From NCBI RefSeq assembly GCF_006575665.1, contig NZ_CP041253.1, positions 3,633,001 to 3,697,000 of the forward strand: a DNA stretch of 64,000 nucleotides, given 5' to 3'. This stretch comes from Echinicola soli. GTDB lineage: Bacteria; Bacteroidota; Bacteroidia; Cytophagales; Cyclobacteriaceae. Under the pieces are notes generated by a model. It saw only the letters and a program-made list of their open reading frames with translations, searched no databases and had not been told where the DNA came from. Shown one piece after another: positions 51,701-60,281 of the stretch. Each line of letters starts with the position of its first letter. The first letter of the stretch is position 1. A program made the position numbers and the translations under genes.

Positions 51701-52076
51701 TCCCGGTGAGATCGTAACGGATCTTACGCAATTAGAGGAAATGAACGCGGGCAAGAATATATGGTCCCATAACAGCTATGGTATCGCCGGGGCAGTGATT
51801 CACTCTTGGGCGATAGAAGATGGTTCATTCATCAGACTCAATAACCTAACGGTGGGCTATTCCCTGCCGACCGAATTGATTTCTCGTATAGGACTGTCCC
51901 AGTTCAGGGTTTACGCGACAGGAAACAACTTAAAGTTGTGGACAGATTACTCTGGCTATGATCCGGAAGTAAGTACCAGCAGAAGCAGCAGCTACTCTGC
52001 TTTGACACCAGGTGTGGATTATTCTTCTTTCCCAAGAAGCCGGTCCTATACAGTAGGTGTTAATGTGACATTCTAA
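48786..52076 (+). CDS. susC: SusC/RagA-family TonB-linked outer-membrane transporter
   Basis: 1096 aa. The protein imports oligosaccharides through the outer membrane together with SusD. A signal peptide (LLLMLMVIGVMDLQAQ) is followed by a carboxypeptidase-D-like domain (VTGVVRSSEGETVPGVTVLL, about 33-115), the TonB plug (VASMSGKELAKIPVASAAQA, GADVVIRVRGGGSV, VLKDAAATAIYGAQAANGVI) and the 22-strand barrel that ends with SRSYTVGVNVTF. The order susC-susD and the surrounding pectin enzymes make homogalacturonan or rhamnogalacturonan fragments the likely cargo. Confidence 0.97.
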   Translation: MMFTKNLSGFSRCISLLLMLMVIGVMDLQAQTLEVTGVVRSSEGETVPGVTVLLKGTSTGTSTDMDGAYKLTVNDPNGTLMFTSIGMIKQEIPINGRSTIDVTMEMDVAQLDMVEVVDYGYGTVKKSDMTGSVASMSGKELAKIPVASAAQAITGRLPGVRVLTTDGSPGADVVIRVRGGGSVTQDNSPLYVVDGFIVGSIRDIPPTDIESITVLKDAAATAIYGAQAANGVIVVTTKTPKAGKTSISYNNFFQWKSLPEDRRYNVLDSYEFALANYEYAKLQSNAAVRNFEKFYGVYDDLELYKQKPSTDWQDELFGDPKLSQYHNLSISGGTEKTKFMLSLTNNTDEGLMLNSGYKRNVINFKLNHKLADRLTMDVGARVTHTVIDGAGTSGNAQINIKDAVQTRPTNGIADELDIDMNQINSEDDFQSFLLSLVSPVELAKQDWRKRTEYDYVFNAGLTWEIIDDLNFKSTFNGSKDFREDLRFYGPLTGESFNNGNNMPLGQRDDRSTFSYRWLNSVSYKFDNLGTDHALDFLVGQEVYSSGGKRNFLRAEDFRLSITPEELFANMTFGRADRHETEDYTNSNRFSLFGRANYQFMGKYLFTATVRSDASSKFSKANRVGVFPAVAVGWKISEEDFLKASSWIDELKLRLSWGETGNDRIETTATQFLFSASTNRGPGFGNTDNVFYQPSSSTLYNPDLKWETTITKNIGLDFTLFKAKVEGSLDFYRNVTRDLLLRSAIPPNTGFPFQWDNVGSTSNQGVELGINAFIIDKPDFSLSVNFNTGLNQARVEELDGTNERFFQSNWASTDLNNINDFYLRVGGKIGDVYGYVTDGYYTEDDFEGYDAAAGEYILKADVPNSTSVVGNTNIRPGFLKLKDLNDDGQIDADDRKVIGNTLPKNQGGFGVNARWKGFDASVFFNYQFGNDVYNTGKIQYNQFRRVTYGNMLTTMSSDNRYTYLDVDGTYTGTPGEIVTDLTQLEEMNAGKNIWSHNSYGIAGAVIHSWAIEDGSFIRLNNLTVGYSLPTELISRIGLSQFRVYATGNNLKLWTDYSGYDPEVSTSRSSSYSALTPGVDYSSFPRSRSYTVGVNVTF

Positions 52077-52205
52077 ACGCGAAACGTATCATGAAATTGA
52101 GCAAAACGAAAGCTTCACAATGCTTGTCCGTGACTTATTCCGGGGGAGGAATGCTTTTAGATATTGCGAGATTACATGTGTCCTTTGAAAGAAAATTATA
52201 AACAG

Positions 52206-54014
52206 ATGAAACTAAAACATATAATTATAGCAGCGGCTACGGCGACATTTATGGGATCCTGTCAGGACTTCCTGGAGCCAGAATCGCTTTCTACTTTTGA
52301 TTTAAATTATATTTATTCAAATGTGGATGATGCCAGAAAAGGGGTCAATGCCATCTATTCTCATTTTGGCCAGGATGCCTTCCGGTCCAGGTTATCCAAT
52401 AACATGACCGGCAATACAGATATAGAACATTCCAGTGGATGGGGAAATAACGGTGACCGATATCAAATTTGGAATTTGGAAGCATTGGAGAGTAACCGTG
52501 ACTTGCAGATCGTGTGGACCTATGCATATCGTGCCATCAGGGATGCCAATATTGCGATAGAAGGCTTAGAAACCAGTGGCATGCTGGAATCTACCGATGC
52601 AGCAACCTCTCAGACGATGAACCAGCTTTTGGGCGAAGCTTATACGCTAAGAGCCTATTGGTACAGCATGTTGACCTATTATTTTGGTGATGTGCCATAT
52701 ATGGTCGAAGCACCCAAGGCCGGCCTTGATTTTAACCTTCCCAAAAAGGACAGGAATGAAATCCTTACAGAGGAGATCAATCACCTGATCAATGTGGAAG
52801 AAAAAATGCTTTGGGCCGATCAGGTACCCAATGGTATTGAGCAGGTAAATAGAGAGTATACCTTGGGAATGATTGCCCGTCTTTCATTGCAAAGAGGGGG
52901 ATATTTCTTAAATCCGGACTTGACGATGGCACGGGAAAGTGACTACCTGGACTATTATCAAATCGCCAAGGATTATTCGCAAAAGCTTATTAGTCTAAAG
53001 GATCGTGAGCTTAACCCCAGCTTCCGTCAGGTTTTTATGAACCAATGTACCTTCCAGACTCCAGTAAATAACGATATGTTATTCGAGGTACCTTTTTCCC
53101 TGGGGAATGGAGATGTTGGATGGAACATTGGCGTAAGGGTAGACGGTGGCAATACCGCTTCCCATGATTATGGTTCTGGAAACAACTACATGGCGATCCC
53201 GCCTACGTATTACCTTTCTTTTGATACATTGGATACAAGAAGGGATGTGACGTGTTCACTATATAAGGTGACTACGGAGTTCACCTATGAATTTGTCAAT
53301 GGTGGACTGGATATCGGTCAAGGAAAATGGAGCCGTCACTTTCTGCCAACACCTCCCGGTAAATCCACTGCAAAAGGTACCGGTATCAACTGGCCAATGA
53401 TGCGTTATTCAGATGTTTTACTGATGTTTGCCGAGGCTGAGAATGAATTGAACGGACCGACAGCAGAAGCTCAGGAAGCACTGAAGCGTGTACGTAGGAG
53501 AGCCTTTGATGCTGCCCATTGGGGACAGAAGGTGGATGCCTATGTAGGCCAAGTTTCTGGTGGAAAAGATACCTTTTTCGAAGCGATCGTGGATGAGCGT
53601 GCTTGGGAATTCGGTGGAGAGATGATCCGTAAGTATGAATTGATCCGCTGGGGGATATATTCCGAAAAGATGGCCGAGACGGTGGAAGGATTAAAGGAAT
53701 TGGCTGACGCAGCTTTTAACGGTACCACACAGTATCCTGATTACATGTATTGGAAAGTGGATGAAAATGGCGATTTCACCATTTTGAACCCTAATAAGCG
53801 AGTGGTCGCTCCACCAGATGATACGTGGACGCAGCAGTCATTTTTGTTAGCACTTCATAGTGATGAATTTGGGTACCAGGAATGGGTGACCAATGACTGG
53901 GAAAACTACATTAACGGCCCCCAACCGGGCGTGGTGCGGTACATTTTCCCTATTCCTACTGAAGCTATCGCCAATAGCCAAGGGACGCTGACAAACGACG
54001 GTTATGGATTTTAA
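52206..54014 (+). CDS. susD: SusD/RagB-family nutrient-binding outer-membrane lipoprotein
   Basis: 602 aa from the ATG of MKLKHIIIAAATATFMGSCQ; a TTG 14 codons upstream is rejected because it would bury the lipoprotein signal. SusD lids the SusC barrel and captures glycans at the cell surface. Typical traits: lipobox Cys about 19, the TPR-rich N-terminal half (VDDARKGVNAIYSHFGQDAF), LLGEAYTLRAYWYSMLTYYF, and the C-terminal RYSDVLLMFAEAENELNGPT and AWEFGGEMIRKYELIRWGI. It follows susC by 129 bp. Confidence 0.96.
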   Translation: MKLKHIIIAAATATFMGSCQDFLEPESLSTFDLNYIYSNVDDARKGVNAIYSHFGQDAFRSRLSNNMTGNTDIEHSSGWGNNGDRYQIWNLEALESNRDLQIVWTYAYRAIRDANIAIEGLETSGMLESTDAATSQTMNQLLGEAYTLRAYWYSMLTYYFGDVPYMVEAPKAGLDFNLPKKDRNEILTEEINHLINVEEKMLWADQVPNGIEQVNREYTLGMIARLSLQRGGYFLNPDLTMARESDYLDYYQIAKDYSQKLISLKDRELNPSFRQVFMNQCTFQTPVNNDMLFEVPFSLGNGDVGWNIGVRVDGGNTASHDYGSGNNYMAIPPTYYLSFDTLDTRRDVTCSLYKVTTEFTYEFVNGGLDIGQGKWSRHFLPTPPGKSTAKGTGINWPMMRYSDVLLMFAEAENELNGPTAEAQEALKRVRRRAFDAAHWGQKVDAYVGQVSGGKDTFFEAIVDERAWEFGGEMIRKYELIRWGIYSEKMAETVEGLKELADAAFNGTTQYPDYMYWKVDENGDFTILNPNKRVVAPPDDTWTQQSFLLALHSDEFGYQEWVTNDWENYINGPQPGVVRYIFPIPTEAIANSQGTLTNDGYGF

Positions 54015-54045
54015 GGATTGACCTCTAATGCTAAAAATGGAACCA

Positions 54046-55695
54046 ATGAAATTAATAAAGAACAATATATATCAAAACATCTGCATTCTTATGCTAGGCC
54101 TGATCGTGATCAGTGCCTGTAAGGAAGATGATGAAATGTTTGAAAGGACAAGGCTTTTCAGGCCTGTACTGATTGAGGATCTCTTTTCAGAAGAAAATAC
54201 GATCATCGTCAATATGGGGAAAATGAACGAGGCAGTATCCTATACCTTGGAAGTGAGCAGGGATTCCTTTGCTACAGCTCCAGAGTATGTGATCGAGACA
54301 GACACAAATTATGTAGAACTGAACGAAGAACTGCTTGGGCAATCGTTATTTTGGGATATGCTCTATCAGGTAAGGGCCACCGCCCACGCCGATGAACAGG
54401 AATATGACAGTAAGGTATCTGATCTTGGATCAGTCCGTACCCAGCGATTTCCTACGATCCTTAACGATCCAGAAAGCTATGATGTGATCGATGTGGCTGC
54501 CCATGTGACCTGGCAAACCATCGGTGCAGCTGTGACAGAAGTGAAGGCTTATAGTGCAGAAGACTTGTACCTGGAAACACCACTGATCGAGCAAGAAGTG
54601 TCTGCTGAGGAGCAAGAAATTGGTGACATGGTCCTTAACGGTCTAGAACCAGAAACGGAATATCAAGTAGCCATATACAGCGAAGATGTCCTTCGTGGTT
54701 GGGTAAACTACACCACATTACCGCAAGATATTGATCCTACTGCACCCGGGGTAATTGACATAAGGGCAAATACCAGCCCTTCGGCGGTGTCTGACGCCGT
54801 GGCCATGGCTCCTGATGGCGCCATCATTTTGGTGCAGCGCGGGGTGACCTATGATTTCCCTGAGGATAACCTGAACAAATCCATCACTATTCGCGCGGCT
54901 TATGGTTTTGGTGAGCAAAAAGCCAAACTGTATACGACCGGCAACTGGGACATTGATGATAATTCTGATATCGATCATATCCGGTTTATTGGCCTGGAGC
55001 TGAGAGGGGAGGATTATGGTGGAGACTATGTCTTTAATCCTAATCGTGAGAATGTCCACGTAGGTGAACTGAGCTTTGACAATTGTGAAATAGGTACCTT
55101 TAGAGGTATTATCAGGGCTCGTACCAGCACGGTAATAGATAATTATATCATCAAAAATTCCGTAGTGGACAGCATCGGAGGCTATGGTATCTTTACGGTA
55201 GACACAGAGGCTACTGCAATGATCAAAAACATTCGATTGGAAAACTCCACCTTTAATAAGATCCAATTCGGGGTGACCTCCCGTAGTAATTCAGAGTCAT
55301 TTGTCATCGAGAGTTGCACCTTTGCCAATTTCGTAAGTGGAGGTTCAGGCTTCTTCCGCTACAGAGGCGGAGATGGAAACAACAACGTGGCTCAAGGCAT
55401 CGTGATCCATAACAGTATTTTTGGACATGGATGGGATGAAGCCATGGAAGACAACTATGCTATTAGAGGGATTTACGACGGATTGGAAAATACCAACTTT
55501 GACATTGTGAATGTCTATAGTACCAATGATTTCAGTTTCTCCAGTGGTGAAATACCTGGATTCCCCGTTGGAAACTATAAGGGTTCCCAAGCAGACCTTT
55601 GGGTAGATCCTGCCAATAATGACTTCAACTTCCAGGACAGAGGTTTTGCTGGTCGATATGACAGCGGTGATCCTCAATGGAGAGCTCGGCTTTAA
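54046..55695 (+). CDS. DUF4957/DUF5123-type surface lipoprotein of the pectin locus
   Basis: 549 aa from MKLIKNNIYQN; in-frame ATGs at 54028 and 54037 are possible earlier starts. The lipoprotein signal is MLGLIVISACKEDD. The first half has fibronectin-like strands (VSYTLEVSRDSFATAPEYVI, VTWQTIGAAVTEVKAY, LNGLEPETEYQVAIY). The second half is a beta-helix-like repeat (IDHIRFIGLELRGEDYGG, ENVHVGELSFDNCEIGTF, NIRLENSTFNKIQFGVTSRS) as in DUF4957/DUF5123 proteins that accompany SusCD in pectin loci. It probably binds pectic polymer at the cell surface in place of SusE/F; it lacks lyase catalytic residues that I can see. Confidence 0.8.
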   Translation: MKLIKNNIYQNICILMLGLIVISACKEDDEMFERTRLFRPVLIEDLFSEENTIIVNMGKMNEAVSYTLEVSRDSFATAPEYVIETDTNYVELNEELLGQSLFWDMLYQVRATAHADEQEYDSKVSDLGSVRTQRFPTILNDPESYDVIDVAAHVTWQTIGAAVTEVKAYSAEDLYLETPLIEQEVSAEEQEIGDMVLNGLEPETEYQVAIYSEDVLRGWVNYTTLPQDIDPTAPGVIDIRANTSPSAVSDAVAMAPDGAIILVQRGVTYDFPEDNLNKSITIRAAYGFGEQKAKLYTTGNWDIDDNSDIDHIRFIGLELRGEDYGGDYVFNPNRENVHVGELSFDNCEIGTFRGIIRARTSTVIDNYIIKNSVVDSIGGYGIFTVDTEATAMIKNIRLENSTFNKIQFGVTSRSNSESFVIESCTFANFVSGGSGFFRYRGGDGNNNVAQGIVIHNSIFGHGWDEAMEDNYAIRGIYDGLENTNFDIVNVYSTNDFSFSSGEIPGFPVGNYKGSQADLWVDPANNDFNFQDRGFAGRYDSGDPQWRARL

Positions 55696-55724
55696 CAGAG
55701 ACTTAAATTTTATTTGTAACCAAT

Positions 55725-55754
55725 AAAAGGTGTGGCTTGGAAGCCACACCTTTT
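55725..55754 (+). terminator. Terminator-like palindrome between the DUF5123 gene and PL1
   Basis: AAAAGGTGTGGCTT (55725-55738) and AAGCCACACCTTTT (55741-55754) pair perfectly, 29 bp after the stop. The T-run is only four bases long, so it may trim transcript levels between surface proteins and enzymes rather than stop them. Confidence 0.7.
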
Positions 55755-55773
55755 CAATAAACCCCAACTGACC

Positions 55774-57258
55774 ATGAAAATCAACTATTTACTTTTTCGG
55801 CTTATTGGCGTGATGCTGCTGATGGCTTTTTATCAATCCTGTAGTAGTACAGAACCCGATCCAGATCCAGTGGACGAGGAGGAAGAAGAGCCTTATGATG
55901 GGCCTGTTTATGCTTTCCCAGGAGCAGAAGGATATGGACAGTATGCTACTGGTGGGCGTGGCGGAAATGTGTATTATGTGACCAAACTGGATGATGATAA
56001 TAGCCAAGGCACGCTTCGGCATGCCTTGAACCAAAGTGGGCCTCGTACCATTGTTTTCAATGTGGGAGGGACGATCGAGTTAAAGTCCCGATTGAATATT
56101 TCCCGAGGAGATCTAACAATAGCTGGACAGTCCGCACCTGGTGGCGGAATCACCCTTCGCAACTACCCAGTGACCATTGACGCAGACAATGTGATCATTC
56201 GGTATTTGCGCTTTCGGATGGGAGATACAGCTCAGCAGGAAGGTGATGCCTTGGGAGGGCGGTTTCATAAGGATATAATTATTGACCACTGTTCAATGAG
56301 TTGGTCAACAGACGAATGCGTATCTTTTTATGCCAATGAAAATTTCACCTTACAATGGTGCATTATCTCGGAGAGCCTCAAAACCTCTGTCCATGAAAAA
56401 GGCTCTCATGGCTATGGAGGGATCTGGGGAGGAAAATATGCTTCTTTTCATCACAATCTCTTAGCACACCATGACAGCAGGAACCCACGACTGGGAGAGG
56501 AAGCAGGTAAAGCGTTTGCCTTGACAGATCTGGTAGACCTCAGGAACAATGTGATCTATAACTGGGGCGGTAATGCTGCCTACGGTGGTGAAGCCATGAA
56601 TGTCAATATCGTGAATTGTTACTACAAACCAGGACCTGCTACTCCATCCGGCAGCAAGAGGAACAGGATCATGTCCATTGATAAGAATAAAAATGAAGGG
56701 ACTGAGGTCTACGACATTTGGGGCAAGTTCTATATCGACGGTAATGTTGTAGAGGGCAGCAGCCAGACATCTGAAGATAACTGGACTTATGGCGTTTATA
56801 ATCAATTTCACAGCAGCTATGGCACTGTGGGCGAAGCAGACAAAGCAGCTATGAAGATGGATCAAGCGCATGAGCTGGATGGCTTTACTGTAAGTACCCA
56901 CCAAGCAGAGGAGGGGTACGATTTGGTACTCGATTATGCCGGGGCCAATCTTAAGCGGGATGAGGTAGATGCCCGGATTATTGCCAACGTCAAAAACGGA
57001 AATTATGATCATGAAGGTTCGAATGGTAGCACCAATGGCATCATCGATACGCAAAGTGATGTCGGAGGATGGCCGATACTGGATGCGGGAACACCTGTCA
57101 CAGATTCGGATGGAGATGGTATGCCCGACAATTGGGAAACGGCCAATAAACTGGATCCCAATGATCCTGATGATGGCCATAAAATCCAAGCAGGTACACC
57201 TTACACCTTTTTGGAAGTATACCTTAATAGTTTGATCAAGGATTTTCCGCTTGAATAG
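55774..57258 (+). CDS. Pectate lyase family 1 (PL1), lipoprotein
   Basis: 494 aa from ATG 55774; a GTG upstream inside the hairpin is rejected. Signal LIGVMLLMAFYQSCSSTEPD gives a lipoprotein with an acidic linker. The PL1 beta-helix has AFPGAEGYGQYATGGRGGNV, TIAGQSAPGGGITLRNYPV, DHCSMSWSTDECVSFYANEN, FTLQWCIISESL, and HHNLLAHHDSRNPRL, whose Arg is the presumed catalytic base. Pectate lyases cut de-esterified homogalacturonan by beta-elimination, leaving unsaturated ends for the GH105 enzyme. A C-terminal DSDGDGMPDNWETANKLDPN segment looks like a calcium-binding thrombospondin-type/dockerin-like repeat. Confidence 0.92.
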   Translation: MKINYLLFRLIGVMLLMAFYQSCSSTEPDPDPVDEEEEEPYDGPVYAFPGAEGYGQYATGGRGGNVYYVTKLDDDNSQGTLRHALNQSGPRTIVFNVGGTIELKSRLNISRGDLTIAGQSAPGGGITLRNYPVTIDADNVIIRYLRFRMGDTAQQEGDALGGRFHKDIIIDHCSMSWSTDECVSFYANENFTLQWCIISESLKTSVHEKGSHGYGGIWGGKYASFHHNLLAHHDSRNPRLGEEAGKAFALTDLVDLRNNVIYNWGGNAAYGGEAMNVNIVNCYYKPGPATPSGSKRNRIMSIDKNKNEGTEVYDIWGKFYIDGNVVEGSSQTSEDNWTYGVYNQFHSSYGTVGEADKAAMKMDQAHELDGFTVSTHQAEEGYDLVLDYAGANLKRDEVDARIIANVKNGNYDHEGSNGSTNGIIDTQSDVGGWPILDAGTPVTDSDGDGMPDNWETANKLDPNDPDDGHKIQAGTPYTFLEVYLNSLIKDFPLE

Positions 57259-57284
57259 TAAGATAAATTAACCCCCCGACAAGA

Positions 57285-58343
57285 ATGAAGACGTTTTTTA
57301 AACCTTATAGATTGGTTCTTTTATGGATGGTATTGGTGAGCTGTTCCAGTTCGGAAGAGGCAGAACCGGATGAAATGGAAGAGAAAGAAGAGATCAGCAT
57401 TGACTTTATGGTGGATCAAAATGGAGAAGGGGATTTTACCACCGTCCAAGCCGCTATCGATGCAGCGAGGCCCAACTTATTTGCAAATCAGTTTATATAC
57501 ATTAAAAATGGGATTTACAAAGAAGAGATAGTCGTTCCGAAGGGTAAAAATAACCTGGTACTCGTGGGAGAAAGTAAAGAAGAAGTTATCCTGACTTTTG
57601 ATAATGCAGCCGATAAAGTCAATGAAGAAACCGGAGAGAAGTACGGAACCAGCGGTTCTAGTAGTACTTTTGTTCACGGCGAAGGTTTTGTGGCAATTAA
57701 TATTACATTCGAGAACAGCGCCGGGACAGAAAACGGTCCGGCATTGGCGCTGTATGTAAATAGTGATAAGTCCATATTTTATAATTGTAGGTTTTTGGGC
57801 AGACAGGATACTTTTTATGGTAACCGGAAGCGAATATTTCTTAAAAACTGCTACATTGAAGGCACGGTAGATTTTATATTTGGACCTGCTACAGCGGTGT
57901 TTGAAAATTGTAAAATCCACTCTTATGGTGGGACTTCCATAACAGCTGCCTCTACCGAGGAGTATGTTGATTTTGGGTTTGTCTTTCGGGATTGTGAGCT
58001 TACGGCTGAGGAAGGAATTTCTACGGATCTTGGCAGGCCTTGGAGACCCCATGCTGCAGTGGCCTACATCAACTGCAAAATGGGGGATCTTATCAAACCA
58101 TCAGGATGGAACAATTGGGGGAATACAGACAATGAGCTTACTGCGCGATTTGTCGAATACGGTAATACCGGAGCAGGTGCCGTCACCTCCAAAAGGGTCG
58201 ATTGGGCTGTTCAGTTGAGTGAAAGTGAAGCCGAAGCCTATAATCCCCTCAATGTCCTTAAAACTACCTATGCGGAAAATCAAGTGACGGATAACTGGGA
58301 TCCTTATGAATTTTTGGAAACCATATCTGAGTTAATTAAATAG
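57285..58343 (+). CDS. CE8 pectinesterase-like lipoprotein with altered oxyanion position
   Basis: 352 aa. Signal LVLLWMVLVSCSSSEEAEPD gives a lipoprotein with an acidic linker. CE8 elements GRQDTFY, VDFIFGPATAVFENC and LGRPWRPHAAVAYINC are intact, so Gln, both Asp and Arg of the active site are present. The motif usually reading GQAVAL is instead NGPALALYVNS, so the first oxyanion-hole Gln is Pro. It may be an altered or slow esterase. It follows PL1 by 26 bp. Confidence 0.88.
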   Translation: MKTFFKPYRLVLLWMVLVSCSSSEEAEPDEMEEKEEISIDFMVDQNGEGDFTTVQAAIDAARPNLFANQFIYIKNGIYKEEIVVPKGKNNLVLVGESKEEVILTFDNAADKVNEETGEKYGTSGSSSTFVHGEGFVAINITFENSAGTENGPALALYVNSDKSIFYNCRFLGRQDTFYGNRKRIFLKNCYIEGTVDFIFGPATAVFENCKIHSYGGTSITAASTEEYVDFGFVFRDCELTAEEGISTDLGRPWRPHAAVAYINCKMGDLIKPSGWNNWGNTDNELTARFVEYGNTGAGAVTSKRVDWAVQLSESEAEAYNPLNVLKTTYAENQVTDNWDPYEFLETISELIK

Positions 58344-58352
58344 ATAATTAGT

Positions 58353-58739
58353 ATGAAATTTGAGCATTTTGCGATCAATGTAGCCCAGCCACGAGCGATG
58401 TCTGATTGGTATGAAAAACATGTGGGACTCAGTGTTGTCAGTAAACAAGCCTCCAGTCCCTACATGACATTTTTGGCCGATGACAGTGATACCATTATGT
58501 TGGAGATTTATAATAATCCCAATGCTCCCGTGCTGGACTTTAAAAACCAACATCCCTTGGTCCTTCATTTAGCCTTGGTTTCTGAAGATCCTGCCGATGA
58601 CCGTGATAGGTTAGTGGCGGCAGGAGCAGAGGTGATCAGTGATGATATCTTGGATGATGGCTCTCATTTGGTCATGTTAAAGGATCCCTGGGGTTTGGCA
58701 CTTCAGCTCTGTAAGCGAGCCAAACCGATGCTAAAATAA
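58353..58739 (+). CDS. VOC-family (glyoxalase-fold) protein
   Basis: 128 aa, cytoplasmic. The beta-alpha-beta-beta-beta units MKFEHFAINVAQPRAMSDWY, VGLSVVSKQASS, HPLVLHLALVSEDP and HLVMLKDPWGLALQLCKRAK fit the VOC superfamily. A His/Glu metal-binding set may be His5, Glu52 (IMLEIYN) and His72 with a C-terminal partner; that needs structural confirmation. It lies 9 bp after the CE8 gene, within block 2, so it may handle an intermediate of uronate metabolism; no specific reaction can be stated. Confidence 0.85.
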   Translation: MKFEHFAINVAQPRAMSDWYEKHVGLSVVSKQASSPYMTFLADDSDTIMLEIYNNPNAPVLDFKNQHPLVLHLALVSEDPADDRDRLVAAGAEVISDDILDDGSHLVMLKDPWGLALQLCKRAKPMLK

Positions 58740-58850
58740 TATGAAATGGTCATGAAAATGCTCTCTAGGGTATGTTCATTTCTTTGATTTGAATTTTAGT
58801 CAAAAATATTGACTTATCGTAAATAACTGATTTATAAAGATAAAGGAACT

Positions 58851-60281
58851 ATGACTTACCGATATCAATATCATTTTCTCATTGTGACCCTATTAGGTTT
58901 GATCCTAATGGTCGGCTGTAAACAGGAGCAGCAAAAGGAAGAAAAAGTCCAACCAAGTGCTTGGGATCAGGTTTCTGAAATATTGAAATCTATCCAAGCA
59001 CCTGAGTTTCCTGACCAAACTTTTTCGATTACCGATTACGGAGCTGTGGGAGATGGAAATACAGATGCCAGTGAGGCCATTAAATCGGCTATCGAGGCCT
59101 GTGCAGAGGCTGGAGGGGGCAAGGTGCTTGTTCCGGCAGGTGATTTTGCCACAGGGCCCATTTATTTGGAAAGTAATGTGAATTTGCATTTGGAAAAGAA
59201 TGCCAGGTTACTGTTTTCCACTGATCCTAAAGATTACTTACCACTGGTCTATACCCGATGGGAAGGAGTAGAGCTGATGAATTATTCCCCATTGGTATAT
59301 GCATTGGAAGAGGAAAATATCGCCATCACCGGAGAAGGTGTTTTGGACGGACAGGCCGATGAAAGCAACTGGTGGCCATGGAAAGGAAAAACGCAATACG
59401 GCTATACAGAAGGAAATCCACAACAGGAAGATCCGGATAAAAGGCATGCGCTCTTCCAAATGGCAGAAGACAACGTTCCCGTGGAGGAAAGAAAGTTTGG
59501 AGAGGGATTTTACCTTCGTCCTCAGTTTGTGCAGCCTTACCGGTGTAAGAATGTATTGATAGAAGGGGTGAAGATCGTTAATTCGCCCATGTGGATATTA
59601 AATCCAGTGCTGTGTGAAAATGTGACCATTGAGGGAGTGACAGTAGAAAGTCACGGTCCCAACTCTGATGGCTGTGATCCAGAATCGAGTAAAAATGTCC
59701 TGATAAAAGATTGTTACTTTAATACCGGGGATGATTGTATAGCGATCAAGTCTGGCCGAAATGCAGATGGTAGGAGGATCAATGTTCCCAGTGAAAATAT
59801 TATTATCCAAAACTGCAAGATGGCCGATGGACATGGCGGTGTTGTTATAGGAAGTGAGATATCAGGCGGTGTACGGAATGTTTTTGCGGAAAATTGTGAG
59901 ATGAACAGTCCACATCTGGACAGGGCACTCCGTATCAAAACCAGTTCCATGAGAGGTGGTGTGATTGAAGATATTTATTTGAGAAATATTGACGTTGGCC
60001 AGATTGCCCAGCAAGTGATCCGTGTAAATATGTTTTATGAAGATAGCGGTGCATATGTCCCCACGGTAAGAAATATCCATGTGGAAAATATGACGGTAGA
60101 AAATGGGGGGGAAGTCGGTGTGCTATTGGAAGGCTATAAAAGCTCTCCGGTAGAAAATATTAGACTTGAAAATGTGACGATCAAGCAGGTAAAGGAAGCT
60201 TTTAAGTTTTCCAATGTAAAGGATGTGCACTTCGAAAATGTCACCATTAACGGTAAATCGGTTAGTTATGATCAAGAGTAA
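58851..60281 (+). CDS. GH28 family hydrolase, lipoprotein
   Basis: 476 aa. Lipoprotein signal VTLLGLILMVGCKQEQ (Cys about 23). GH28 motifs: NSDGCDPESS, TGDDCIAIKSG, DGHGGVVIGSEISGG and RIKTSSMRGG. It is 88 residues shorter than the GH28 of block 1 and probably an exo-acting or oligosaccharide-specific polygalacturonase; the loops FSTDPKDYLPLVYTRWEGVE are typical of Bacteroidota exo-polygalacturonases. The next gene overlaps its 3' end by 14 bp. Confidence 0.93.
   Translation: MTYRYQYHFLIVTLLGLILMVGCKQEQQKEEKVQPSAWDQVSEILKSIQAPEFPDQTFSITDYGAVGDGNTDASEAIKSAIEACAEAGGGKVLVPAGDFATGPIYLESNVNLHLEKNARLLFSTDPKDYLPLVYTRWEGVELMNYSPLVYALEEENIAITGEGVLDGQADESNWWPWKGKTQYGYTEGNPQQEDPDKRHALFQMAEDNVPVEERKFGEGFYLRPQFVQPYRCKNVLIEGVKIVNSPMWILNPVLCENVTIEGVTVESHGPNSDGCDPESSKNVLIKDCYFNTGDDCIAIKSGRNADGRRINVPSENIIIQNCKMADGHGGVVIGSEISGGVRNVFAENCEMNSPHLDRALRIKTSSMRGGVIEDIYLRNIDVGQIAQQVIRVNMFYEDSGAYVPTVRNIHVENMTVENGGEVGVLLEGYKSSPVENIRLENVTIKQVKEAFKFSNVKDVHFENVTINGKSVSYDQE

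Noticed and set aside
56461..57189. 242-codon antisense frame within PL1
   Set aside because: Shadow of the lyase gene; no start context and an Ile/Val-rich composition caused by the sense codons.
57477..58052. 191-codon antisense frame within the CE8 lipoprotein
   Set aside because: Shadow of the esterase gene on the plus strand.
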